DNA from: DATFVA01 sp963774455
Lineage (GTDB): Bacteria > Bacteroidota > Ignavibacteria > Ignavibacteriales > Ignavibacteriaceae
Direction of reading: 5' to 3'
Length of the DNA: 64,000 nucleotides
Assembly: GCA_963774455.1 (NCBI GenBank)
Contig: CAVZFD010000001.1
Span: forward strand, 1 to 64,000
Shown: positions 32,973-42,409 of the stretch, piece after piece
Position numbering within the stretch: the stretch's first letter is position 1
How the letters are laid out: every line of letters starts with the position of its first letter
Made by a program: the position numbers and the translations under genes
Notes under the pieces: generated by a model
Database searches by the model: none
Told to the model about the DNA's origin: nothing
Seen by the model: only the letters and a program-made list of their open reading frames with translations

Positions 32973-34412
32973 ATGAGGAGCTTAAACAGTAAATTTTCAA
33001 AGCTTGTATTATTTATAATCCTGGCAGGTGCAGCTGCAGTCTTCCCGCAGAATGTAAATGACGCAGTAAGACTTGGAGTCCCGGGTCTGGGCGCAAATGC
33101 CCGTGCCCTTGGTATGGGCAACAGCTACATTGGCTTAAGTGATGATGCTTCGGCAGCATATTTTAATCCTGCGGGATTCGGATTGCTAAAGAGAATGGAA
33201 ATTTCAGGCGGGCTGCAGTACACCAATTTCAGCAACAAAACGGGTTTCTTTAACGAAAGCACTGATTATTCGAACAGCTCAACTTCACTGGACAGGCTGA
33301 GTTTTGCTTTTCCCTTCCCTACTTCACGCGGAAGTCTTGTTTTCGGAGTATCATATCATACTACTAAAGACTTCACGGGTGCAGTAAAATTTAACGGCTT
33401 CAACAGCGGTCATACTTCGCTTGTTCAATCACTGCTCGCAGGACCCTATCCTTCAGATATACCCTACCAGCTTTTCCTTGCTGATTCAAGCAACCAGACA
33501 CTGTTAAACGGGAAACTGAACCAGAGTGGAACAATACTGAATTCGGGAGCGATTAAGAACTGGACGTTCTCAGGTGCTATTGAAGCATACAAAAATCTTT
33601 TTGTGGGGTTAAACCTTAATATCATTACAGGCAGCTACACCTCTAATAATGATTATTATGAGGATGATACCCGCGGATCTTACGGAAGGGTAGATCCTAC
33701 AGATCCTTATCATAACGATTTCAAGACCTTTAACCTTAACCGGGTACTCAACTGGGATCTTTCAGGCTGGGATGCCAAGCTTGGTGTACTATACCAGATG
33801 AGAGACATAGCCCGTTTCGGTTTCACGGTACAGTTCCCCAAATCATACGATATAAAAGAAAAGTTTACGGTTAACGGGTACAGCGATTTTGCAAACGAGA
33901 GGGTCACCCTGCCCAGCTCTGATTACAGCGACCAGGTTGAATATAATATAACTACTCCATTCGAATTGGGCGCGGGGCTTTCGTTTAACCTGAAAGGTCT
34001 CATCGTTAGTCTGCAGGGAACGCTGCTGGATTATTCTCAAATGAAATTCGAAGATGTTAACGGTCTCGGTACCACCCTGGTTGAACAGTTAAACCAGGAT
34101 ATAAAGGATCAGCTTACAGCTGTATTGAATTATAACTTTGGGTTAGAATATACTTTTCCTGTTATCGGGTTAAGGCTGCGGGCCGGGTATATGGCTCAGC
34201 CGTCGCCGTACAGGGGCGATCCTACGGAGTATGATCATCAATACGTAACAGGAGGTATCGGATTCCTTGCTGATGAAACAATAGGTCTTGATCTTGGTGT
34301 CGCACATGGATGGTGGAAAGATTTCGGTGATAATTATGACACCAATGTATCCAGAACCTACCAGGATATTTCAGACAATACAGTGATCCTGACAGCAACA
34401 TACAGGTTTTAA
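32973..34412 (+). CDS. OmpP1/FadL- or PorV-like outer-membrane protein
   Basis: Barrel protein of 479 residues with a signal peptide (LVLFIILAGAAAVFPQ). The start of the mature protein is diagnostic: ARALGMGNSYIGLSDDASAA followed by YFNPAGFGLLKRMEISGG, the motif shared by PorV/UPF0164 and FadL-type porins. It ends with the aromatic strand VILTATYRF. PorV-type proteins shuttle type IX secretion substrates and FadL-type proteins pass hydrophobic compounds; the sequence does not decide between them. It is the last gene of the lipoprotein operon and is followed by a strong terminator. Confidence 0.85.
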   Translation: MRSLNSKFSKLVLFIILAGAAAVFPQNVNDAVRLGVPGLGANARALGMGNSYIGLSDDASAAYFNPAGFGLLKRMEISGGLQYTNFSNKTGFFNESTDYSNSSTSLDRLSFAFPFPTSRGSLVFGVSYHTTKDFTGAVKFNGFNSGHTSLVQSLLAGPYPSDIPYQLFLADSSNQTLLNGKLNQSGTILNSGAIKNWTFSGAIEAYKNLFVGLNLNIITGSYTSNNDYYEDDTRGSYGRVDPTDPYHNDFKTFNLNRVLNWDLSGWDAKLGVLYQMRDIARFGFTVQFPKSYDIKEKFTVNGYSDFANERVTLPSSDYSDQVEYNITTPFELGAGLSFNLKGLIVSLQGTLLDYSQMKFEDVNGLGTTLVEQLNQDIKDQLTAVLNYNFGLEYTFPVIGLRLRAGYMAQPSPYRGDPTEYDHQYVTGGIGFLADETIGLDLGVAHGWWKDFGDNYDTNVSRTYQDISDNTVILTATYRF

Positions 34413-34447
34413 GCTTTACCGGATATTTATAATTGATTGAATATTCA

Positions 34448-34483
34448 AAGCATCTTATCTTTCGGTAAGATGCTTTTTTATTT
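34448..34483 (+). terminator. Intrinsic terminator after the lipoprotein/barrel operon
   Basis: AAGCATCTTA and TAAGATGCTT form a perfect 10-bp stem with an 8-nt loop, followed by TTTTTATTTT. It lies 36 nt after the stop codon. Confidence 0.88.
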
Positions 34484-34501
34484 TATGATTATGACTTGTC
34501 A

Positions 34502-34520
34502 TGCTGAATTTATTTCAGCA
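34502..34520. repeat. Short palindrome (REP-like)
   Basis: TGCTGAA-TTTAT-TTCAGCA, embedded in GTCATGCTGAATTTATTTC. I recall similar GTCATGCTGAA...TTCAGCATCTC palindromes scattered in genomes of this phylum. Only one copy was seen here, so the repeat status rests on memory. Confidence 0.35.
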
Positions 34521-34562
34521 TCTCCTAACAAATTATCATACTTCTGACGGAAGTTTAAGTTT

Positions 34563-35535
34563 ATGAGGAATCGTTATTAAAGGAATAGTTTTAAGAGCAG
34601 AAAGCAAGGATTATTATGTTTACTGCGAAGAGAGAGATGAGGTAATCAGGAGCAATCTAAGGGGAAAATTCAAAAAAGACTTCAACCTTAAAAAAGACAA
34701 ACTATATTTAACCGACATTGTAGTAGTAGGCGACAAAGTTGAATTCGACCTTAACAAGGATGGCACGGGTTCCATTCATACTATAGAAGAGAGAAAAAAT
34801 TATCTCTCGAGGAAGGCTCCCCGCATCAAAGGCGCCGGGTATCGCGGAGAAAGGCTTGAGCAGGTCGCTGCAGCCAACGTTGACGACATTTATACGGTCA
34901 GCAGCGTATCCGAGCCCGTTTTTAATTACAAGGTTGTCGACCGTTTCCTCATAACCGGAGAGAGCGCACACATCAAGGTTAACATTGTTATAAATAAAAC
35001 CGATCTCGATGAGGAGAATATGATCTCTGAGTGGGCTGAGCTATACAGGTCGATTGGTTATGATGTTTATTTAACAAGTGCAGAAACCGGCAGCGGCGTT
35101 AATGAGCTTAAATCCTCTCTCGCCGGTAAAATAAATCTTTTCTGGGGTCATTCGGGTGTCGGTAAATCCTCCCTGCTGAACAAAATGTATCCCGAACTGG
35201 ATCTAAAGACAGGAATAATAAGTTCGTTTACAGATAAAGGAAAACACACTACGGTTACCGCAGAAATGATCCTGGTTGGACCGGGAACGCACATCATAGA
35301 TACCCCGGGGCTGCGTGAAGTAGAACCCTATGGAATAAGGAAGGAAGATCTGGGACATTATTTTCCGGAATTCCTCCCCTATATTAATAAATGTAAATTT
35401 AATACCTGCACTCATCATCATGAACCCGGCTGTGCCGTTCTGGAAGCATTGGAGGAAGGAAAAATATCGCCTTATAGGTACGATAGCTATTTAAGGATAC
35501 TAGATACGATCGAAGACGACATAAATTTCAGGTAA
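34563..35535 (+). CDS. rsgA: RsgA ribosome-assembly GTPase, start uncertain
   Basis: Circularly permuted GTPase that helps mature the 30S subunit. An N-terminal OB-fold (GIVLRAESKDYYVYCEERD, DIVVVGDKVEF) precedes the GTPase parts in permuted order: NKTD (G4), GHSGVGKSSLLN (G1), DTPGLREVE (G3). A C-terminal zinc site follows (CKFNTCTHHHEPGC). The frame is open from about 34566 with no ATG before 35020. Dropping one T near 34573 links ATG 34563 (GGAAG Shine-Dalgarno sequence) to MRNRIKGIVL, making 323 residues, the usual length. Otherwise an ATT at 34575 would have to be the start. It is followed by menF. Confidence 0.88.
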
Positions 35536-35542
35536 TACAAAG

Positions 35543-35576
35543 CACAAGATTTTAATTGAAATTTTAATCTTTTTGT
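35543..35576 (+). terminator. Possible terminator after rsgA
   Basis: AAGATT and AATCTT pair around an AT-rich centre (AAGATTTTAATTGAAATT...AATCTTTTTG) and end in a T run. Weak, AT-only stem. Confidence 0.35.
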
Positions 35577-35614
35577 CACAAATTTACACTGTTTCAATAA
35601 GCAATATTTTATTA

Positions 35615-37021
35615 ATGAATGATCATATAATTAGCTCATCAGCATCCTCTTTTGTTGAGTTCCTTAAAAAGAATGAAAAATTTATAAAGTCTCACCAGGG
35701 ACAATCCCTTATCAGTTATATTTTTCCTGCTGAAGAATATGAAGTTTTCCGCAGGATAAATAATCTACGGAAGAGGGAGGAAATTCTCTTTTACTCAGAG
35801 AAGCCTTCAGCGAATAAGTTTTTCCTCGGAGTTAATTCAATATTAACCCTTACCGAAAAGGGTGAGAAACGATTCTCGTCCCTTGAAAAGAAGGTTAAGG
35901 AAACAGGAGAGAATTATATATCCAACCGGAGGGATTACGAACTTTCCGTTCCTCTCTTTTTGGGAGGGATGAAATTTACTGTGGAGCATCCGGATGAATA
36001 CTGGAAAGATTTTGAGGACTCAACCTGGTTTATACCGGAGCTAATATATATTAAAGATAACAGTAAGTATTATTTCGTTTTCAACTGTTTTGCATCATCG
36101 AAGTTCAGAGCGGAAATACTGACCGCAAAGCTGGAGAGTGTTCTGAAGATATTCTTTTCTGATCCATCTGCAGGGGAGCAAAAAGAATTAAGGGTCCTTA
36201 AGAGGACAGGTGATGAGCCCAAGGATAAGAAAAAATGGAAGTCCCAGGTTAACCAGGTGCTGGAAAAGATAATCGAAGGAGGACTTGAAAAGGTAGTTTT
36301 ATCACGGAAAGTTGAGCTTACTTTTACATCCGGGATTTCAGCAGAGACGATGCTTAAGAGTCTTGTAACAAACTATCCCGAATGCACGCTTTTCCTTTTC
36401 CATATAGGAAATTCTTCGTTTGTCGGTGCCTCACCGGAAACCCTTGCGCGTATCAATGGTTCAGAAATGATCCTTGAAGTCCTTGCTGGATCAGCAGACA
36501 GGGGAAAAGATAATGGTGAGGATCAGGATATCGAAAAAGATATCCTTAAAAATAAAAAGAACCTTGCAGAGCACCGGATAGTAGTAGATTACATTAAAGA
36601 AAATCTGCAGAAGATCGTAGGAGAAATGGAAGTCAGTGAGCCGGGAATTAAAAAGCTGCAGAACATTCAGCACCTGAAAACAGAAATTAAACTTAACCTT
36701 AATGAGCATGTTTCATTCTTAAATATTATAGGAAAAATCCACCCGACCCCGGCTGTCTGCGGATCACCCCCGGATGCGGCCTTAAACTTTATCAGGAAAA
36801 CCGAACCTCATCAGCGCGGATTATATGCGGGCATAATCGGCTGGCTTAACCTGCAGAACGAAGGAGAATTTGTACTTGCAATCCGTTCCGCACTTACGTC
36901 AGGCAATAAACTGATAGCCTACGCCGGATGCGGAATAGTAAACGGAAGCAGTCCTGATGAGGAATACAGGGAAACCGAGTTAAAACTGAAACCATTTCTT
37001 ACTATCTTCAATGAAAATTAA
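35615..37021 (+). CDS. menF: Isochorismate synthase
   Basis: First enzyme of the menaquinone pathway: chorismate to isochorismate, Mg-dependent. ATG 35615 is preferred over the TTG at 35573. The chorismate-binding C-terminal half is clear: LEKVVLSRKVEL, VGASPETLARI, LEVLAGSADRG, NIQHLKTEI, IHPTPAVCGSPPD, YAGIIGW, FVLAIRSALTSG and GCGIVNGSSPDEEY. Length (468 residues) is normal for MenF/EntC-type proteins. It overlaps menD by 11 nt, so the two are translationally coupled. The N-terminal third is poorly conserved, as is usual in this family. Confidence 0.93.
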   Translation: MNDHIISSSASSFVEFLKKNEKFIKSHQGQSLISYIFPAEEYEVFRRINNLRKREEILFYSEKPSANKFFLGVNSILTLTEKGEKRFSSLEKKVKETGENYISNRRDYELSVPLFLGGMKFTVEHPDEYWKDFEDSTWFIPELIYIKDNSKYYFVFNCFASSKFRAEILTAKLESVLKIFFSDPSAGEQKELRVLKRTGDEPKDKKKWKSQVNQVLEKIIEGGLEKVVLSRKVELTFTSGISAETMLKSLVTNYPECTLFLFHIGNSSFVGASPETLARINGSEMILEVLAGSADRGKDNGEDQDIEKDILKNKKNLAEHRIVVDYIKENLQKIVGEMEVSEPGIKKLQNIQHLKTEIKLNLNEHVSFLNIIGKIHPTPAVCGSPPDAALNFIRKTEPHQRGLYAGIIGWLNLQNEGEFVLAIRSALTSGNKLIAYAGCGIVNGSSPDEEYRETELKLKPFLTIFNEN

Positions 37022-38757
37022 CCGGAACGTTTTCTGGGCTGACCACTTCTTCAGCAGGCTTGCTGATCTGGGTGTGAGAAATGTATGTCTTTCCCCAGGC
37101 TCAAGAAGTACGCCCTTAACCATGGCCGCTTCATCGGTTAAAAAACTTAAATGTTTCGTTCACATCGATGAACGGAGCAGTGCATTCTTTGCGCTGGGAA
37201 TGGCCGAAGCATCCGGAAAACCAATTATCATAATTACAACGTCGGGAACAGCTGCAGCCGAACTCTATCCTGCAGTGATAGAAGCATACCAGCAGAGAAT
37301 TCCGCTGATACTCTGTACAGCCGACCGTCCGCCTGATATGATAGGCCGGGGGGCAAACCAGACGATTAACCAGCATAACCTCTACAACAATCACATAAGA
37401 TATTTTAAGGATGCGGGACTACCGGAACCTTCGGCTTCAGCTATCAGAAGGATAAGGAGATACGCGGGTGAGGCTTTTATTCATAGTAGTGGAGGTCCTG
37501 TTCACATCAACTTTCCTTTCCGCAAACCATTCGAACCGGATTCATTTACGGATGAAATAAGTGATAGAACTCAGATTCTGATCGAAGCTCATAAAAAACG
37601 TGAGAGTATTTTCCTGAATAAAGAAACAAAACCAGTAAGCAATATTTATAAAAAAATTCTGAGTGCTATTAATGAATCCCCGAAAGGCCTGATATTGGCG
37701 GGACCAATGCAGTACGACAGCGACACAAAGAAGCAGCTTCTGAGACTAGCAGAAAAGCTGAATTATCCTGTTATAGCGGATGCCTGTTCCCAGCTAAGGT
37801 ATGGAAATAAATCAAAGAACATAATAATCAATTATGAAGCTTTCCTGGGGAATGAGAAATTTGTAACTGAAAACTCTCCTGATGTTATTCTTCATTTCGG
37901 AAGAACACCTTCATCTAAGGCCGTGGAAAACTGGATCGGAAAGATATCTGACAAAGCGATACATCATTAACGAGCACGGCGATGTCTTTGATCCATGGAA
38001 AAATGCATCGGGTATCAGTAAATCATCCCCTTCCCTTTTCTGCAGTATGCTTCTGAACGACACGGAGAAGGCGGGCAGCACTGAATGGCTTGAAGAATTT
38101 ATAAAAGCAAATGCTTCAGCGGGAATGGTTAAGGCTGAACTTATACGGAAATCCCCATTATCAAACGAGTGCACAATTATTCCCGAAGTCATAAACAACC
38201 TGCCGTCTACCGCTCACCTGATGATTTCCAATAGTATGCCTGTAAGGGATCTCGATTACTTTTCACAGCAGACTGAAAAAACGATAATCCTCCACTCCAA
38301 CCGCGGAGCAAGCGGTATCGACGGAATATTGTCAACTTCCCTCGGAATTCAGAAGGCATCAAATAAACCAGCTGCACTTATAACAGGAGATATGGCGTTT
38401 TATTATGATCTTACTTCCCTATTAACAGCTGAGAAATACAAAATCCCCCTGGTTGTAATTCTTATTAACAACAACGGCGGGGCAATATTCGGAATGCTCC
38501 CGGTATCATCCTACGGAAAAAAGTTCAAAGATTACTTTGTTAATCCCCACAACCTCAACTTCGGCTCGATAGTTAAAGGCTTTAATGCGGAACACAGACT
38601 TATCAGGGACCGCGATGACCTGAAGAAATCAATGTCGGCCGCATTTAAAGAAAAAAAACTTACCGTTCTTGAAATAAAAACAGATATGAAGTCATCCATC
38701 GGGATGAGAACAGAATATTTCAAAAAAGCCGGGAGTCTCCCCGAAGGATTTGAATGA
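37011..38757 (+). CDS. menD: MenD (SEPHCHC synthase), interrupted by a one-base frameshift
   Basis: Thiamine-diphosphate enzyme that joins isochorismate and 2-oxoglutarate. Frame one gives residues 1 to about 315: CLSPGSRSTPLTMAA, FVHIDERSSAFFALGMA, TTSGTAAAELYPAVIEA, TADRPPDMIGRGANQTINQ. Frame two resumes with RYIINEHGDVFDPW and carries NRGASGIDGILSTSLG and the ThDP segment LITGDMAFYYDLTSL with VILINNNGGAIFG. Removing one G near 37956 (ACAAAGCGATAC to ACAAACGATAC) restores SDKRYIINEHG and a 581-residue protein, as expected. A broken menD would disable the whole pathway, so a sequence error is likely. It overlaps menF and menH. Confidence 0.9.
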
Positions 38758-39584
38758 GAGTAAAGTATTTGAATGTTTTTCTGAATGTTGAAGAGTCCGG
38801 GAAAATTAATAAATCAGCCGATAACATTTTTTTCCTTCACGGATTTACAGGCAGCTCGGATGACTGGGCCGGCGTTCTTCCGGAAATAGACAACCGGTTT
38901 AATAAGTACACAATCGATCTCCTCGGTCATGGTAAAAGCGATTTTCCGAATGATCCTTCTTTATATACCTGGGAACTCCAGGTCGAACAGCTGAACAAGA
39001 TAATCACGGGCTTCACAGAAGGAAAAGTCATCCTTTCCGGCTACTCTATGGGGGGCAGACTCGCTTTATGTTATGCTTACACATACCCGGAACGGGTGCT
39101 GGGACTAATACTTGAAAGTTCATCACCAGGGATTAAGAGCAAAAGGCAGAGAGTAAAAAGAATTAAAGAGGATGAGGCCCTCGCATCTTTTATTTCAACT
39201 CATCCTGTCGCTGAATTTGTTGACCTGTGGCTTAGTAAAGAGATTTTTGCCACCCAGCTCCGCTTTTCTGAAGAAAAGAGGAATAAAATAAAGAAGAACA
39301 AAATGAAGAATGATCCTGTGGGATTATCCAACTCACTTCTGGGGTTCAGCACCGGCAAAATGCCTTCCCTTTATCCGGAGCTGAAGAAAATAAGTACACA
39401 GACACTTCTTCTTACAGGAGAACTCGACACCAGGTTCACGGAATTAAATAAAATCATTGTTAAAAAGTTTCCTTCCGCAAAACATGTTATAATCAAAAAT
39501 GCAGGGCATACTGTTCATCTTGAAGAACCGTTAAAATTCAGTGCTGCTGTTAATAATTTCCTTAAATCCTTTATTAAGATTTAA
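38754..39584 (+). CDS. menH: MenH (SHCHC synthase), alpha/beta hydrolase
   Basis: Alpha/beta-hydrolase of 276 residues that removes pyruvate from SEPHCHC to give SHCHC. The oxyanion segment is FFLHGFTGSSDDW, the nucleophile elbow GYSMGGRLAL, the acid is Asp in LLTGELDTRF and the His is in NAGHTVHLEEP. The YTYPERVLGLILESSSPG segment is typical of MenH. The start ATGA overlaps the menD stop. Identity rests on both motif and operon position. Confidence 0.93.
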   Translation: MRVKYLNVFLNVEESGKINKSADNIFFLHGFTGSSDDWAGVLPEIDNRFNKYTIDLLGHGKSDFPNDPSLYTWELQVEQLNKIITGFTEGKVILSGYSMGGRLALCYAYTYPERVLGLILESSSPGIKSKRQRVKRIKEDEALASFISTHPVAEFVDLWLSKEIFATQLRFSEEKRNKIKKNKMKNDPVGLSNSLLGFSTGKMPSLYPELKKISTQTLLLTGELDTRFTELNKIIVKKFPSAKHVIIKNAGHTVHLEEPLKFSAAVNNFLKSFIKI

Positions 39585-39677
39585 AACTTATAATATATCT
39601 TTTCCTGTTTTTCTTTTTATTATTTTCTTTTAACTTTAATGCGTAGTTAAATATATTTACCACAAACGGGGAGTAAA

Positions 39678-41363
39678 ATGAAAACTGCCAGCCTTCTTAT
39701 CATGTTTTTTATTCTTTCAATTAACATTTACTCACAGTCAGGTTATCCCGAACCTTTAAGAACCGGGAAACAGTTTCTTGTCCATTCAGCGGGACTGCCT
39801 GAAGAATTCCTGCTCTTTTCTCCCGATACAGCATCACAAATATTATTCAACCCCGCCCGCGCGAATGACTTTTCCAAAAACTTTATCTACGTAAATTATT
39901 TGTCTGACAATAACTACTCATATTATTATCCTATATATTATACGGGAGGTGAGTACGTTGTTATAAAAGAGACAGGAGGACTGAAAAAAGCTGCGGGCTT
40001 TAATTTCCCTCAGATTTACCAGGAAAGTTTTGCCACATATAAAAGTCCTACCTTCTCTGCAGCCGCGTTAATTAATTCCGGCAATGCAAAATGGCTGTTT
40101 GAACTATCCAATGGAATAAACACCTCCGGTTCATCCTTAAATTACTTTGACAATTCTACTGCTGTGACGGAACCTCGCATCTGGTATTCCAATAATCATA
40201 ACACAATCAGCCAGGAAAACCGGAGCGATGGAACACTGACATCATTTAAAATCTCCAGGATCTTTAAGTCAGGTGATCTGAATCTGTCTGCAGGAGCATT
40301 CGGAATAATACTTACCGATAATGATAATGGGAACATATTGAACACTTCGGAAAATTATTACTTTAAAAATATAATCCCCTTCGATAGCGTCAGGTACAGA
40401 GATTATAGCCTCGCTTCAGAATCAGCACAAATAAATGAAAATGGTTCCAGGTATGTTATCGGATTGGAATTTACAGCCGGTTCCGGCTTGTTCGATTATG
40501 TAGGATCGATTGATTACCAGTTCGGTGACAATTCATACAAAAACAATCATAATTTAAACACTTATTCCTATGATAGTTCAAGATATTCACCTGATCAGCA
40601 ATGGAATTTTCAGCGTAGGGAAGAGTTTAGAACAAGTTCCGTGACATCATCCCAAAAACCTTCAGTGTTAAATTTTTCTAATTATTTCCGGCATAAACTT
40701 GGAATGATTGATCCGGATGATAATGCTTTTATTTCAGTTAATGCATTTTACTCATCAGGTAATATCTCGTACCTGAATAATTATGAAAGGATCTATCGTA
40801 ATTATTGGGAGAATGAAATCACAGGGGATACTACAACAACTACTAATTCCGACAATTATGATATTAACGACTGGGGACTTACAGTCTCCGCAGGATATGC
40901 TCTTGGAAAAAAAGTTGATGACCTTTCCTTTCTAACGGGATTCAGAATTATCGGCAATGTTGAACACCTGGATGGCCTTAGCCGATTCAACGTGGGTTCG
41001 ATAGAGGGCGGATTTGTAAAAGAAAGCTGGAAACCATCAATGTTTTCTATAACTCTTCCTGTCTATGTTGATTATTCCCCCGCTGAGTGGGTGTCCGTTT
41101 TCGGCGGTATTAATTACTCGTATGTTTACAGAAATAATAAAACTCAGCAGGAAATGAATATATTATTCAAGCAGAGCTCTCCTTCAACTGAAACGAATGA
41201 AGAGTTAACCTTTAACACAATCGTTCACGGCTGGCATTCTTATAAATCAATTTACTTCGGGTGCGTGCTCAGGCATTCCTCCGGACTGAGGGCGCAGTTC
41301 CTGTTCGACAGGGATATTACGTATGTGCCCGGCTGGAATGTATCGCTGGGGTACGAATTATAA
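39678..41363 (+). CDS. Outer-membrane barrel protein inside the men operon
   Basis: Protein of 561 residues with a signal peptide (ASLLIMFFILSINIYSQ). The mature part is Tyr/Asn/Ser-rich with many barrel-like strands (FIYVNYLSDNNYSYYYPIYY, PSVLNFSNYFRHKLG) and ends WNVSLGYEL. The segment SPDTASQILFNPARANDFS near its start resembles the N-terminal motif of PorV/PorQ-like barrel proteins. It is unrelated to quinone chemistry, yet lies between menH and menB on the same strand. A hairpin follows it, so menB may have its own promoter. Function unknown. Confidence 0.78.
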   Translation: MKTASLLIMFFILSINIYSQSGYPEPLRTGKQFLVHSAGLPEEFLLFSPDTASQILFNPARANDFSKNFIYVNYLSDNNYSYYYPIYYTGGEYVVIKETGGLKKAAGFNFPQIYQESFATYKSPTFSAAALINSGNAKWLFELSNGINTSGSSLNYFDNSTAVTEPRIWYSNNHNTISQENRSDGTLTSFKISRIFKSGDLNLSAGAFGIILTDNDNGNILNTSENYYFKNIIPFDSVRYRDYSLASESAQINENGSRYVIGLEFTAGSGLFDYVGSIDYQFGDNSYKNNHNLNTYSYDSSRYSPDQQWNFQRREEFRTSSVTSSQKPSVLNFSNYFRHKLGMIDPDDNAFISVNAFYSSGNISYLNNYERIYRNYWENEITGDTTTTTNSDNYDINDWGLTVSAGYALGKKVDDLSFLTGFRIIGNVEHLDGLSRFNVGSIEGGFVKESWKPSMFSITLPVYVDYSPAEWVSVFGGINYSYVYRNNKTQQEMNILFKQSSPSTETNEELTFNTIVHGWHSYKSIYFGCVLRHSSGLRAQFLFDRDITYVPGWNVSLGYEL

Positions 41364-41392
41364 TTTACAGTTAATAATTTATAATTAACAAT

Positions 41393-41426
41393 GAGCCTCC
41401 GTGATATAAATCATGTCCGGAGGCTC
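41393..41426 (+). terminator. Hairpin after the barrel gene
   Basis: GAGCCTCCG and CGGAGGCTC form a perfect 9-bp GC-rich stem with a 16-nt loop, 30 nt after the stop. No immediate T run follows, so termination could be partial. Confidence 0.55.
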
Positions 41427-41439
41427 CATTAATCATCCT

Positions 41440-41550
41440 ACATTGTTAATTTTTATTTGTTAATTTCCATTCTCCATTATTCATTTTTAATTGTTAATTT
41501 TTCATTATTCATTGTTAATTTTTAACTGTTAATTAATCATTGTTAATTCC
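41440..41550 (+). repeat. AT-rich TTGTTAATTT repeats before menB
   Basis: Degenerate repetition of ATTGTTAATTTTT and CATTATTCATT units fills the space up to the menB ribosome binding site. Similar TTAATATTTAAT strings follow menE and the FG-GAP gene. Confidence 0.7.
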
Positions 41551-41564
41551 CCCCGAGGTAAAGG

Positions 41565-42398
41565 ATGTCTTTTAACTGGAAAAAAGCTAAGGAATACCAG
41601 GATATTATTTATGAAAAAATGGATGGAATTGCCAGAGTAACCATCAATCGTCCCGAAGTACGCAATGCCTTCCGTCCGGAAACAGTCATGGAAATGTATG
41701 ATGCTTTTGCCGATGCAAGAGAAGACCAGGAAATCGGTGTTGTACTTTTAACAGGTTACGGTCCCGCCAAAGACGGCAAATACGCTTTCTGTTCCGGGGG
41801 TGATCAGAGGATACGCGGCGACCAGGGCTATGTTGGCAAGGACGGGGTTCCGAGACTTAATGTTCTCGATCTGCAGAAACTAATCAGAAGTATGCCTAAA
41901 CCGGTAATCGCACTTGTGGCCGGTTATGCGATAGGAGGAGGACATGTACTACACGTTGTCTGCGATCTTACAATAGCGGCGGATAACGCTATATTCGGAC
42001 AAACAGGACCAAAGGTTGGAAGCTTCGACGGAGGATTCGGGTCGAGCTATCTTGCAAGGATAGTGGGACAGAAAAAAGCACGCGAAATATGGTACCTGTG
42101 TGATCAGTATAACGCGGATGAGGCTTTCCAGATGGGGCTGGTAAATAAAGTCGTGCCTGTTGAAGAACTTGAAAATACCGGTGTTGAATGGGCAAAGAAA
42201 ATATTAGAGAAAAGTCCCCTTGCCATCCGCCTCCTGAAATCAGCTTTTAATGCAGAACTTGACGGACAGGCGGGCATCCAGGAACTTGCGGGCAATGCAA
42301 CTTTGTTATACTACATGAGCGAAGAGGCTCAGGAAGGCAAAAAAGCTTATCTAGAGAAGAGAAAACCTGAGTTTAATAAATTCCCAAAACTGCCGTAA
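41565..42398 (+). CDS. menB: DHNA-CoA synthase (naphthoate synthase)
   Basis: Crotonase-fold enzyme of 277 residues that closes the second ring of menaquinone, from o-succinylbenzoyl-CoA to DHNA-CoA. Diagnostic segments are INRPEVRNAFRPETV, FCSGGDQRIRGDQGYVG, GYAIGGGHVLHVVCDLTIAA, FGQTGPKVGSFDGGFGSSYL and KKAREIWYLCDQYNADEA. A good Shine-Dalgarno sequence (GAGGTAAAGG) precedes it. It begins the compact menB-menA-menC-menE run. Confidence 0.96.
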   Translation: MSFNWKKAKEYQDIIYEKMDGIARVTINRPEVRNAFRPETVMEMYDAFADAREDQEIGVVLLTGYGPAKDGKYAFCSGGDQRIRGDQGYVGKDGVPRLNVLDLQKLIRSMPKPVIALVAGYAIGGGHVLHVVCDLTIAADNAIFGQTGPKVGSFDGGFGSSYLARIVGQKKAREIWYLCDQYNADEAFQMGLVNKVVPVEELENTGVEWAKKILEKSPLAIRLLKSAFNAELDGQAGIQELAGNATLLYYMSEEAQEGKKAYLEKRKPEFNKFPKLP

Positions 42399-42409
42399 AA
42401 GAAAGACGA

